A stretch of DNA of 64,000 nt. Origin: Metopolophium dirhodum (lineage: Eukaryota; Arthropoda; Insecta; Hemiptera; Aphididae). A program made the translations under genes and the position numbers. The stretch spans positions 146,340,526 to 146,404,525 of the forward strand of contig NC_083560.1 in the NCBI RefSeq assembly GCF_019925205.1. The letters are read 5' to 3'. Positions 22,696 through 35,237 of the stretch are shown here, piece by piece; the first letter of the stretch is position 1; the number at the start of each line of letters is the position of its first letter. The notes beneath the pieces are model-generated. The model saw only the letters and a program-made list of their open reading frames with translations. It had not been told where the DNA came from and searched no databases.

Positions 22696-24202
22696 TATAT
22701 ATTATAGGTTGTGTTGGTTATGGACCACAGTTCAAGGAGTATCAGATAGTTTCAATGACAATATACCAGAATACGAAGGGATATCAGAAATAAAAATATA
22801 TTTTAAGGACAAAATCGGAGTTCAAAGAGGAATGGTGGGAGTATCGAATCACCAAAATGATAGAATAGTTGTAGCACAATTTCAGAATGGAGGGTGTAAT
22901 ATAGAATCATTACAGTATATATGTAATACACCATATCAAAAAACTAATAATATTGGTTATTTGGAAGAATATTCGTATCTTTTGGAGAAATCATGTGCCA
23001 TACATGTGAAAACTTTGAATGACGCAGACGAACGAATTAAAGTAGGAAAAATGGATTACTATGTAATAATAAATCAAACAATGGATATGGAGAATGAAAA
23101 CAATAATATATCAATATCAAATCATAGTAACATGATAACGAAAAGGACTGACCAAAAGTTAAGAGAAATAATTACACAAATTAAGACTATAAATGAAGAC
23201 AGTCACGTTAGTACTACAGAAATGAGCAAAAATCACGACAAAATAACAATGAGTTCGAGCAACATATGAAAATCATATGAAAATAGCTCTCACGAGTCTT
23301 TAAAAATAAATAATAAATAAATAAAAATACGTAATAATATAGCAATAATGAGTTAATTCTAGTAAAAATAAGATAATTATAAATAACTGTAGAATAGAGT
23401 ATACAGGGCGATGAAGTTTCTAGTAGATTAATAATATACTAATAAAGCATGGCGCAGCTAACATCAGAATTACTATAAATTGATAAATAAATAAAAATAC
23501 TATTATAGGTTTTCGATCGCAATAACGTTCAATGGACGAGAGGCAGATAGTGAAAATCTAATAGGAAATATAATAGAATTAAAATTCAGAGGACAATTGG
23601 ATTTAATTAATATCACGGGAGAAGTAGATGATGAATTTTATATTCCAAATTTGGACTACGAAAACAATTGTATCGAAACTATTCAAATAAAATGTGAATT
23701 ATGTGAACATTATATTAAATTGAATAAAGTTTTGAATGCACCTAGAACATATTATTTACAAAAATGTTGTACAATTAATTTAATAGGCGGGAAATATAAG
23801 AAATATGAAACAATATATATACACGAACTTAACAAATCAAATGAAGGGGCGAATAAAAATTAATAAGTATCTACAAACGAAACGTTACAAAAAGCAACGA
23901 CACCGAAAATCGATGTTTATAAAATTTTAAAACAAATGGTTAACGAAAGGGGGAATTCAACAACGTCAATTGAAGAATATTATCGGAAAAATGTTTTCAA
24001 AAATGTCTACACTAAAATGATGAAGGGACACATACAGAATGTAACAGTAATCGCAAAAACCGAAAATAAAATAGAATCTAGTACAGTAATTAATATTATT
24101 AAAACAGAACAGGAAAAAGGAAATGACATGAATTATACAATGACAATAATAATAATGATAATTTTAATTGTAACAATGGCATTGGTGGCAGTAGGATATT
24201 AA
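22696..24202 (+). pseudogene. Unrecognised frames in the envelope position of Gypsy-1
   Basis: Three consecutive frames (ending near 23269, 23863 and 24202) separated by stops. The first contains CNIESLQYICNTPY and GYLEEYSYLLEKSC. The second has paired cysteines (CELCEHY, LQKCCTINLIGG). The third ends in a hydrophobic stretch (NYTMTIIIMIILIVTMALVA) that could span a membrane. I do not recognise the family. A membrane anchor after a Cys-containing ectodomain fits an errantivirus-like third gene, but this is inference from position and topology. Confidence 0.35.
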
Positions 24203-24389
24203 TATAAAAGTAAATGATAATAGCCAAGTGGATGATAATAGGAATATAGAAACAACATAGTTTTGAAAAAAAAATAACATATATTTATTTGAAATTAGTT
24301 AAGATAATTAGTAAAAGTAATTAGTGAAGTAAAAGTAGAATACCAGTAGTTAGAAGTATAATAAAGGAATATGAAATTAATAAAATTGT

Positions 24390-25067
24390 AGGAAAGAACA
24401 AATACGAACAATACTAACAAAAGACACGGACGGAACAATACAAGGCATAGTACTAAATGGTAGGGAATGGTCAGAACCGGTGTACGAGCTAGCTTTAGTT
24501 GAACGAGCGGGGGGTCGATTGTTGGTGGTGGTGTTGAAAAGAGAAGAGCAATATATAAAAGAGAGAGAGTTCATCTACAGAGAACGACATTCATTCGATG
24601 CAATGATAAATGGACAGTACGGTAGACTGGATCGTCTCGATACTACAAACCAAAGGCAGTCGAAAATGGCGAATCTTTGTAGATGGTCGATAGGACAGTT
24701 CTGCATACCAAACAACCAGTTTGTCTCGGATTTTATTATTATTTTATTATTATTTTCAATACCACCGGGCGATAGATCAACCGCTGCGGGTTCAAAACAG
24801 CCTTAAACTGGTGGGCGTGGCCACTATTATATACCAACAACTAGTACTACCAATCGTAACAAGGGAAGAGACAGACGATCAATTAAGAACGTTAATAAAC
24901 CTTGCGCAGCGGGTTCAAGAAGAATTTTACGTAAATAATGAAAACATAGATATAGAATTGTGGGAAATGTGTAGGACACATACAGAAATGGAATTAGTTA
25001 GTAGAAGAAATGTTTATGTAAATAGTAATATGTCAGAGGTACATAGTTTATCGGATAGTGATGAATA
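24390..25067 (+). pseudogene. Unrecognised coding remnant at the end of Gypsy-1
   Basis: Coding-like sense in two frames: IVLNGREWSEPVYELALVER to about 24720, then an acidic region (IVTREETDDQLRTLINLAQR, ending VHSLSDSDE at 25067). The switch near 24760 suggests a frameshift. No family recognised. It could be the end of the Gypsy-1 third gene or an exon of an unrelated gene. Confidence 0.3.
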
Positions 25068-25640
25068 GGTTAAGAAATTTAGAATTAAAAATATTAATTA
25101 AGGTGTTAATAGGAATTAAGGAAAAAGAATGTATAGTTATCGTTGGGTACACAATCGGCAATTTGAATTTTGCGTGGTCGTATGCGATACGCATATGAAG
25201 CAATGTTGTCACCCTGCCGCCTCGCCACCGAAAACTGTGCGAGCGAACTTTGTATTCGAGAAGAAGGGGACGGTACCGTAGCGGTGAAGCCGACGGTCGC
25301 CAACACCCGCCGATACACCTTTTGTCGTTTCCGAGCCGTCTAGGCAATTTTCTCGTTCATGTCGCGATCCGGTGCGCCAGGGCCTAAAATACATCTGATT
25401 TCAGGGGACACACTTAAAAATTTAACTGTTACTTTTGGGCTTTGACAGATTTCTATAGAAAAAAACACATGTTGGGGTTGTACCACCCAAAATCCCTACT
25501 CTTTCATATACCACTTACCTTGCACATCAATATTATTTTAATATTACTTTATAGTAATAAATAAATATAAATATATGATACTGGTACTATAAAGTATAAA
25601 TACAAGTAAAAGTTCAAAATGTTTTACTACAGTTATATGA
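25068..25640. other. Intergenic region with a GC-rich island
   Basis: About 25200-25390 is much richer in G and C than its surroundings. No gene or clear LTR found. It may be the 3' end of Gypsy-1 or flank. Confidence 0.35.
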
Positions 25641-25986
25641 AACAATTTAAAATGAAAAACATTTATTGGATAGATCATTAGTTGATAACTTTAGTTGATC
25701 AGCTTTAGCTTCAGGAAAAACACCTTGATACCACTCTTGGTTGGTGGCTTTTTCATGCACCTTACTATGCCGTTGTTTTTCTTTCAACCATAACAATACA
25801 GCTTCATTTGGATTGTATTCGGATACGGATGGCATATTTATTTTAACATATAAGCAATATTTAATAGTATTCGGTGAGGAAGACCGACCAGACGTTTTTA
25901 GATCATTATAATATGAAATCAACCTTTCCACATCGGCTGAGTGGAGTTTAGCAGCCAACAGTCTTCCCTGAAAAAAAAACACTTAA

Positions 25987-28900
25987 CCCTTGGCCGACCA
26001 ACGGGACTTTTAAGTCCTCTGTATATTTTATCCATTTAAACATAGGTAAAATAAATAAAGTACCATCTGACCACAGGGACTTCTATGTCACATAATTTTT
26101 ATATGATTACATTCCCGAAAAATTTCTGTTAAATCAATAGATAGCGTTAAATATATCATTTAATAAAATAAATATTGTTTAGCACGTACAATAAATTTCG
26201 ATATTTATATAAATAGCCTCAACGCTAACCAGTATAGATAAGCTTTGGGTTTTGTTATTGTTATTTTCGTGATATTCCTGAGAAACTGAATGTATTGTTG
26301 AATAATACTATTATTGTATATTACTATGTGTTTATTGACAATAATCACTACGGACTTTGAAGTCCCTATGGTCTATTGTGACACTTTTGTAGTTGACGAA
26401 TATTGTTGTATAGTGACGCACTCGCGCTCCAAGCTTATAGTTAATATTTTATTCTTTACGCTTTTGAGTGTTGAATTTGCTCACTCGTTATTGTTTACTC
26501 GTTTACTTATCATTTGTGAAATGAATAAATTTTCAAAATTAAATGATCTTGAGATCGAAAGTATTTTAATTGAGATTCCTGGCGACGATGGTGGTCTAAC
26601 TGATCTAGAAGACGATAGCGACGATGAGTATTTGGTTGAAAGAAACAATTATTTAGACTTATTAGATTCAACCACAACCATTCAAACTTCTGTACTAAAT
26701 ATAATGGGTATGTAGTCTATAAAAACTATTTTATTATTTTTTTAATTTATATTTATTTTATAAATATAATATAATATATTCTTGTATAGATCTTCCTATA
26801 GAATTTTCCGAAGAATCTGAATGCATTGCAGGGCCATCTAATGCTATGCCAATGCATACTCCTATTTTTGAAGATGATCATGTTGATGACACTTCTGAAG
26901 AGACTGACACTCATAAATATAGGAAGAAAAAAAAAATAACTAATAAAAAGAACAAAAGTTCTGAAAGTGACATGGGGTGGAAAAAAAAATTGGATCACTA
27001 TGTCGACGTTCCAGATTATAATGATTTTGAAGGTATTTATTATATTACTTTTATCTCCATAATTTAATTTAATTGTAGATGGTACATTATAGGTACTTAT
27101 GTTTATTATAAAAGTATCTAAATTTTTTTAGTATAGCAGAAAATTAAAAAAACAAAACACTAGCTATTTTAGGTAGGTATTTATAAAATATACATTATAA
27201 ATATTAATGTTATATACCTGAATTACTTTGAAAAAAAATCAAAATATACTTTACCTACATAGTAGGTGTAACATCATGTTACATGTATATTATACATTTT
27301 GTACAAGGTAATATAAATACATAACTAACAATAATTGTAATGTCTTTATATCTGAATACCTTATTTAATTTTCTACTAATTTAGTACTAAAAAATATAAA
27401 TAAGAATAACTTATATTATACATATTTATTTATATATGGTATAATTTAAAAGTATAATTTTATTTGTTATATAGGACCTATACATGGATTGTTTATCAAC
27501 TGCTTAAGTCCAACTGATGTATTTCTTCAAGTATGTGGCCCTATCTTAGAGAATATCTGTGCTCAATCCAATTTGTATGCCACTCAACGAGGGAAAACAT
27601 TAAACCTTAGAATTGAAGAATTGAAAGCTTTTATTGGTATTAATTTTGTTATGGGATATAATAGTTTGCCATCTTGGAAAGATTATTGGTCAACAAGTAA
27701 TGATTTAGGTGTAAAAATAATTTCTGATGCTATGAGTCGAAAGCGATTTGATGATATTTTGTGTTTTCTACATATTAATGATAATGATGCTAAGACTACT
27801 GATAATAAAGATAAGCTTTATAAACTAAGACCACTCCTTGATTCTATCAATAGTAGATTCCCTGAATTATATAAAGTAACTAGAGAAGTGAGTGTGGATG
27901 AATCTATGGTTTTATTCAAAGGGCGTAGCTCAATAAAGCAATATAATCCAATGAAACCGATAAAAAGGGGTTATAAGATATGGTGTTTGGGAGATCAAAA
28001 TGGATATATTAGTAAGTTCTCGGTTTATCAAGGGAAAGAGGAAGTAATTGATGACTTTGTTGATTTTGGTTTGGGTGAGAGAGTAGTTTTAAACTTAACA
28101 AAACCTTATTGGAATAAAGGCATGAAGGTATTTTTTGATAATTATTTTACATCTATAAGTCTTTTAGAAAAATTAAAGTTAGAAAACACCTTTGCATGTG
28201 GTACAATACGATCTAATAGAAAGGGCATTCCTCCTCTTGCTCAGGATAAAACTTTAGATAGAGGCATGTATGATTTTAAGACATCCCGTTTAGGTATTAC
28301 TGTTTATAAGTGGAAAGATAACAGAATTGTACACTTGGCATCTAATTTCCATGGTGTTGAAGAAAATAGTGTATTGCGAACTGAACATGATGGAACAAAA
28401 AAAAACATAAAATGTCCTACTATAGTTAACGATTATAATAAGTACATGGGTGGGGTAGACAAAGCAGATCAATTAAGAGCTCTTTATAATGTTTATAGGA
28501 AATCAAAAAAATGGTGGCATAGATTGTTCTGGGGTGTTATTGATATAATATTTGTAAATTCATTTGTAATTAATAATAAACTTAATGATACCAAATTAAG
28601 TGTTCTACAATTTCGAAGAGCAGTAGCCCAGGGACTAATTACACATGGTAAATGTGGCCTAAAAAGAAAAACAGACACATCTCCAGGAACTTCAAAAGGT
28701 AGACCATGTTTACAACCAAGAAGGGGCAAACCGTTATTTTCTACACCTTCAGATATGAGGTTAGGGAACTTAGGAGCCCACTGGTTAGAATTTAGTAAGA
28801 CAAGAGGTAGATGTGAAGTGTGCAGTAAAAAAAATGTAGAATCTAAACCATATACTAAATGTTCAACTTGTAATGTGTTTTTATGTATAAACGAAAAGAA

Positions 28901-29511
28901 ACCTTGTTTTAATGAATATCATTCAAAATAATGTGTTAATATTTTTACTATAATAATTGTTATTTTTTTGTATTATTACTATTATATTATATTAGGCTTT
29001 ATTTATGTTTATAACTATGTTTTACATTTGGCAATAAATAAACTATAAAAATCTTATTATATTATAAATTATGAGTTATACATTTTCAATATTGAAAATT
29101 TTACCACTCCATGTTCTAACTACAGTGTACAATATAAAAAAATTGACCATTCAGTTTTTAATACTATAACTATTTCTTTTGAGTTTATATTGTTGTTAAT
29201 TTAAATCATAAACTATATCCATATGACATGGTCATTGTATTTTTAATTAATTAATTGATTTATCTTAAACTAATTATGACTTATTTATTATTGGATATAA
29301 GAAAATAGTAGAGTCGTAACGGACCATAGGGACTTTAAAGTATGTTCTCTAAATGACCAATGGGACTTATTAGTCCCAGTCCTTAAAAATATATTAAAAA
29401 ACCTCTAATTTAAAACTTCATGATTTTAAAATTAATCAAATAAATAATAAATTAAAATGCTGAAAAAAAAAATCAAATTTCTATCAGCATTTATTGTTGG
29501 TCTACAAAGGG
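25987..29511 (+). mobile_element. Structurally complete piggyBac-like element (3525 bp)
   Basis: Left end CCCTTGGCCGACCAAC and right end (minus) CCCTTTGTAGACCAAC form ~16-bp inverted repeats, matching at 14 of 16 positions, next to TTAA duplications. A GACCA-GGGACTT motif recurs just inside both ends. The element carries one three-exon transposase gene with intact splice sites and reading frame. It sits inside an intron of the KIAA1586-like gene, in the opposite orientation. Confidence 0.95.
26521..28931 (+). CDS. piggyBac-like transposase (PGBD4-like), three exons
   Basis: Exons 26521-26707, 26790-27032 and 27475-28931 join in phase (both introns GT-AG, both phase 1) to 628 residues. Exon 1 is acidic (DDGGLTDLEDDSDDEYL), exon 2 holds a Lys-rich run (KYRKKKKITNKKNK), a likely nuclear signal, and exon 3 is the catalytic domain. 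The DDD triad is visible in SVDESMVLFKGR, VFFDNYFTS and MGGVDKADQL. The C-terminus has a Cys-rich finger (CEVCSKKN, CSTCNVFLC, CFNEYH) as in piggyBac. No stop or frameshift. With intact ends this copy could be autonomous, though activity is not shown by sequence. Confidence 0.95.
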
Positions 29512-31290
29512 TTAAACTTAGAATAGTTGTTTTGTATTTTATAAATGTGATTAAAAAAAAAATATATATTAATATTAAATCAATATACCACATGATACAT
29601 ACCACTGATAAACTTAATGGTTTCCAAGTTTCATTCAACAATAGTAGCTTTAACAATCTTGTAGACATTTTCTTTTCTGCGACTTCTGATGTGTAAGATG
29701 CTTCTCTGTAACTAGTGACAAAGTCAACCAAATTAATATCTGGACAAATCATTTTGTGACATACATTAAGTTCCGAATCTGTTACTATATTGCTGAAGCG
29801 TTCCAATGGTTTAAATGCCGACCATTCTTCAGCATCCAGTCGATCAGCTAAAAATGTTTTAATGTGTTCCAATGTATCATTTCGCACAGCAGAAAATGAA
29901 CGGGTATCAGAGACGAATAAATGATGACACTTTCTTCGGGAGTTTTCTTTTTTTTTCATATAATTGGATGCCTTTTAACATAATATTTGAATGATTATTT
30001 TCTGATTCAACATCAGTTTTTTCAATTTCATTTTCTAATATACTTTCCCATCCACCGAGTAAAGGATGATCCCGTAGATTTTCAATAGCTTTTATTAATG
30101 CATTTATTTTCTCAGCTATATCATATATAAGAACATCATCCGATTGGATTTGTTTCTAGAAACGTGAATACAAATAACCCAAATCAACAAAAAAACACAA
30201 CGGTTTTAATTTGTTAACATCAGTTAAATGAAGTTTTCAGCCTTTGTTTTATTATCTTTATCTCTTTTTTCAAAGTAAAGTACTTAACAAGGATTCTCCA
30301 ATTCCTTAATATATTCAGTAATAAATTATAAGTAAACTCTGTCCATCTGACATAAAAATACTTTGGAAGTGTGTACATAGTTTTTTGTTCATCTAGAGCA
30401 ATTTGTTTTAACTCATTAGTTCTTAGTCCCGATTGGTGAAAGTAGGATGAAATTGAAGAGCATATTTGAATAAGTTTATTCAATTCATCTACTTCAGAAG
30501 TTAGGTTTTCCCAAGCTAATGCGCTCCTGTGAACTGCACACCGAATTTTGATAAATGGCCTAGTATTATTACACGCTTCATTTCTTTTTTGTTCAAAAAT
30601 AGACCATAAGTCTTTTTTTTGCCTATATTAACGCTAGCTCCATCGGTTACAATTGATGAAACTAATGGTAAAACTTCTTTCCAGTCAACAAATCGTTCAA
30701 CAGCATTTTTCATCGCTTCATAATACCCAATAGCACCTTTCTGAGTAGGTTCTTCAAAGCCCATAAACATTGTTTCAGAATGCAGCACAATTTTGAACAA
30801 AACATGAATATTGTCTATTTGATTTCTGTCTACAGAACCATCCACTCGAAGAGAAATTGCAATACACGATTTGAGATTTGGAATATCTGCTTGTACAATG
30901 TGTCTTAGAAGGACTGAATGTGTTCCAGGATTTATATATAGTAGGTCACCTTCTTTTTGACTGTATGGTTGAAATTGCTTTTCTGGGTCCAACTGGTTGC
31001 AAATAAGACTTACCACTTCTCTAGAAGGCCACGACCATGCGCTTAAAGTTCCACGCTTAGAATCATTAAAAACTGTTATTAATAGTTTACTAATTTTTAA
31101 CGCAAGCATTTTGTTTTGTTATAAAATTAGCTTATTGAGTGGAGCAGTATTATTTACCTCAGAAACAGACAATGTTGACAATTGGTCAACTTTTACACAT
31201 TCTCTATGCATATGTGACTCAATATGTTTTTTTAGTCTGGATGCTCAAGGGGCACAACCGCTGTCAGAACAGACAGGAGGCAAATGATTT

Positions 31291-32725
31291 TTTTTCTTAC
31301 TCAACAATAAAGCTGTATTTGTTTGTCTGTAACAAATGATACACCTAACCATTTTTCTACCCTTTATAGTAATAGTAGGTAACTATGGTGGGTAGGTGTT
31401 GAAAGTTGACGTCTGGAGTTGAGTAGAAGTGAGAAACTTATTTTAACATCATCGATTAACAATATAAGATACATTTAAACATTTACATAAGCAATAGTGA
31501 ACGGGACAATAGATGTTAAAGATGCTATAAAACTAATAAACTAATAATTTTATCCCCCAGTCACCGCGCGTCATGGTATTTACAAATTACCACCAAGTTG
31601 GGTTTTTCCTGTGGGCTGTGTTTATTTTTGTCGCGTCGCCCGCCCACCCGACGACGTACCTATGCATGAGTGACTGGTGTGATATTATTATAAATTTATC
31701 ATTATTGAAAATCGAATAAAACGCTAATAAGTAATAGCCTAATGCAGACATGCGGTTATTGCGATTTGCGGCATAGTGTTTGACGTTTGTCAACGAGTTG
31801 ATTAACTTATGCGTATGGCGTATCTGTTCGTATTTTATTGTGCACTGTAGTCTGTAATAACTTAATTGTTACCTATTTGATATTACAAAATACAAATATT
31901 ATATTGTGCTTCTAAACTTTCACTATGAACTCTGAAATTTGTGAATTTGAATTTGTGAGTTCCACTTGGAATTATAATATATGTAATATAATTTATATAT
32001 TTATACACATATTATATACATACCTATATGTATATTGAAAACAAAATATTACTGCATCTATTTTTAGTGTCTTATGTTTTTTTTAAATATTTCGGTGTTG
32101 ATATAAAACGTGGGTGGGTGGGTGTTAAAATCTATTACTGCGTCATTGAAAAAATAAGTTCACGCCGCCACTGTTTGGTGGTAAACAGTATTTTCATTAT
32201 CACACAAGCCGACTACAAAATACAATTAAAATTTGTGTAACCAAACATTATGAAACCAAAAAAATAGTTAAAATAATTTTTATATAATGTAAGTTAGTTA
32301 GTGAGGTAACTTTTATAATTTTATCATCATTAATTAGAACATAATTTATATACCTAACTAAATAGTTTTTAATAATTTAAAACCAGACTATATTGAAAGG
32401 TATATTTCAAAGGGAGATAAATTAAACGTAATAGTATTATGGAATGGGCATTCTGATAGGAATATTTTTTAAAGAATGGACATGGATAAATTTGAAATTT
32501 TAAATATAACTTGTTATTATGAACACCTTACAAAAGAATTTACAATTAAATTAAAAAACTAAAAACAAAAGAGATTATATCCCACACAGCAATTTGAAAA
32601 CATTAATATTTTCACAATTAGGTTGTACCCCAAATATTTATTTAAGAATATTAAACAGTTATTTTGAAAATATTTTTTCTCCAAATATTTAAACCCAAAT
32701 ATGGTCAGAACATTTACAAACAATT
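31291..32725. other. Intergenic region, no gene recognised
   Basis: It may hold the 5' exons or promoter of the KIAA1586-like gene (its coding sense fades near 31290). The remainder is AT-rich. No repeat or frame I can support. Confidence 0.4.
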
Positions 32726-33948
32726 TGAGAGAATCCGGAGCTTTTTAGGGCTCCGTAAACCACCCACGACAAAAGGGGAACACTTCTGTCGCGACCTGTG
32801 AGCCGCACCGCGTGATGACCCGAGGGCCAAGTCGGTGGAGCTCACAGGCTTTGTACACGCAACGACAATTGAATGCCGAGGATTTATTTAGTTAAGGGGA
32901 AATAATATTACAATAATAATAAAAATGATATTAAGGTTATGAACAAGATATATATTAAATTGGCGTTGAAATTTGACATTATAAAGAATAATAATCTTCC
33001 AGGCTATATGAATATAATGATTTTGGCGCAAGGCAAACGCAAGATAATTATAATTGGGCGCATGGCAATAATAATATAATAATAGTAGGGCAAACATGAA
33101 CGAAGATATAGTGGCACATGGCAAATACAAAATAATATATAATTTGTCGCATGCTTTCCCGGCCACACCCACCATATAACTCATGGTGTGTCCTCGCAGG
33201 GTTACCGGGAAAACGTGCTGGTAAAGGGGGGGGACAGGGGAAATTAGGCATATTACGACTTTGACGTGATGAGCATGCAGCATGCATGGTCGATGTTGAT
33301 AGGAGCTGTCGGCCGCCGCCCGGGCCCTCATGGCGGACTTAGCCCATCATCGTGGTTGACTACAGGCGTCGAAAAATGTTGACGGCAGTTGGCGTGTATT
33401 TAACGAAGTCGGTTGGTGAGTCAAAAAGGCCTGTGTGCCGCGTGGTTCCTGGGTGGTTGTGTGTTGGTCGTCGAACAGACGGGTGGATGGTCTCGATCGG
33501 GCAGGTGTGGAGCTGTGAGAACAACAGTACCAGCTAGGTACAGCCAGGTTCAGCGTAGGTGAAAAAATGAAACGGAGACCCGGCGACGGCGGTGGTCTTA
33601 TGCCGGCGGCGGAGCTTTTTATTGTTGAGTGGGGCAGGTCAGTGTCGTCATATTGCGGGAATACATCATATTTTCGGGGTGTACAGTATTGTTCCGCCGG
33701 TGCGGTGCCGCCGGACGCGACGAAAGCGCCGACAGCAACGGCGGCCGTGTATGGCGACATGTGGACACCGTACACTGCGGGTTTGTGGGGGCCAGGGGAC
33801 AATTATTACATAATACTGCGGTCACTTCTGCATTAGCGCGCGATAATCATAATAATATATAACTAAGGTACGCTCATTAGTGGCAATATGGGTACAGGTA
33901 TGTTTGTGATATAATAATATTAATGCAAAAAATGCTGTGACGTTACAG
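32726..33948 (-). repeat. Gypsy-2 3' LTR
   Basis: On the minus strand it begins TGTAACGTCACAGC right after a purine tract (GTTGGGGGGGTTC, 33949-33961) that fits a polypurine tract, and ends ...TCTCTCA. 32726-33584 is repeated at 57429-58286. The segment 33585-33948 has no second copy because the 5' LTR is truncated. It is GC-rich in its central part. Long open frames inside it are chance products of GC content. Confidence 0.85.
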
Positions 33949-35237
33949 AACCCCCCCAACAAATTGTTGAAGGTGTCTGTAAGAATACCTGAAAACCATT
34001 TGTTGTAGAGTAAGAGAGCAGAATTTTTTGGGAATGACCATAGACTAGCAATTTGAGGGAATATAGCATTTTAGTTAGGGACATTATAATAATAATCAAA
34101 TACATAATAATAAAATTTAATTTGCAACCATAAAAGAATAATAAAGTTGGGTTAGGGAGTATGAGTGGTAAGGGTACTAGCATCACAATAATAATATAAT
34201 AAAAACCTACACATCTGTGCGCACACAGTATATAATAATAATAAAAAACCAGCACATTAGTGCGAACACATTATAATGAACCAGGTACGACCATATTACG
34301 GGGACTTGATATGGAAGGGACAAAGGGTCTCTGAGACAGTCTATGCCTTTACTGGGGTCATGACTGTCACAGGTACGACCATACTATGGGGACCTAGTAT
34401 GGAAGGGAGAAGTCAAAAAATAAAAATAAAACTATTGTGTACAGGCAAGATAACACGGACCTTGCACTGCGTAGGTTACTCTGGACATTTTAATGTTACA
34501 CGCATGGCAAGCCATGGTGGGACCTAACATGATTAAGGGGGGCTAACGAGAATGTTCCTGCATGTTGTGGTGAAAGAGCGGTCAAGAGGCGGGGTCTGGT
34601 GGCTCCTTTGCTCCCTTGTGGGGAGTCGCCCTCCAGATCATCGGGCCGTGGGTCAATGGTGGAAAGTGTGGCCCGGGGCCCCCTACTTAAACGAGCACAG
34701 GGACAGCTGGGTTTTACGCCAGCCGTATGTGAACGCGTAGGAGACTTACCGCTAGGCCCCGATGGCAACCACACTAGGCCGACCAAGCTCGGACACTCAC
34801 TGGGACGGAGCGTCATCACAACACCGGTAAAATTAAGAGAAGAGTGTCTCAGACTCTTTGCCGGACAGAGAGTAGTATCAGTACTCCCTGTACGACGGGG
34901 GCCCTACCGAGCTGGGGGGACAACGAATTCGAAAGAAGGTATAAGAGAGACAGAAAAAGGCGGGGTGTTAAGGGGAAATAGGGGGGGGGGGGACAACGCG
35001 GAGAGTTACGAATTAAATGACCCGGGATTGATTGTTTCCACAATCACGTTCGCAGCACATCTGTGTGCTTTAGCACGATGTACACATAGTATCGGTGACG
35101 ATACCGACAGTATATACTGGGTAACCCCCCATTTAGATGGAGATCGGAAGGCACAAGTTGGGTCACCAATTTCGTATACAATTTAAGATATAAAAAAAAA
35201 AAACATTATTTTGGTAAAATTATTAATTTTGAACAGT
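33949..35237. other. Gypsy-2 3' untranslated region
   Basis: Between the end of pol and the 3' LTR. No envelope gene recognised. It contains an ~88-bp direct repeat: CAGGTACGACCATATTACGG near 34282 recurs with changes near 34370, each followed by a TATGGAAGGGA block. There is a run of 13 G at about 34981-34993. Confidence 0.6.

Larger units (their letters stand above)
11190..25067 (+). mobile_element. Gypsy-1: decayed Ty3/Gypsy retrotransposon with two nested insertions
   Basis: On the plus strand it carries gag with two CCHC knuckles, protease, reverse transcriptase, RNase H and integrase, followed by unrecognised frames in the envelope position. A hAT element interrupts gag (about 11945-15167) and a mariner-type element (19002-22695) interrupts the region after integrase. 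At least eight frame breaks occur in pol. Flanking LTRs were not recognised, so both boundaries are approximate. Confidence 0.8.
25983..29515. repeat. TTAA target duplication flanking the piggyBac element
   Basis: TTAA at 25983-25986 and 29512-29515 abut the element ends exactly, as required by piggyBac integration. Confidence 0.95.
25647..31290 (-). pseudogene. KIAA1586-like hAT-derived gene, frameshifted, with piggyBac in an intron
   Basis: Homology to E3 SUMO-ligase KIAA1586-like proteins (hAT-derived): CIAISLRVDGSVDRNQIDNI, SSIVTDGASVNIG, then in another frame the WSIFEQKRNEA and CAVHRSALAWENL regions, ELNKLIQICSSISSYFHQSG, LSVT-type linkers, and finally GRLLAAKLHSADVERLISYY (25647-25967). 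An intron donor at 29602 (GTATGT) and an acceptor at 25968 (CAG) join in phase, LSLSV to GRLLAAK. Two A-run frameshifts, near 30620 and 29950, break the frame; they could be real or assembly errors. The piggyBac element lies wholly within that intron. Confidence 0.75.

Noticed and set aside
24480..24806. Frame starting MYELALVERAGG as a complete gene
   Set aside because: Coding sense appears to start upstream and shift downstream, so it is a fragment rather than a gene with this start.
29457..29696. Lys/Ile-rich plus-strand frame
   Set aside because: Crosses the piggyBac right end and lies antisense to the KIAA1586-like exon.
33347..33836. Several overlapping open frames on both strands in the GC-rich LTR
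   Set aside because: They overlap on both strands inside an LTR, lack any family motif, and are explained by high GC content.
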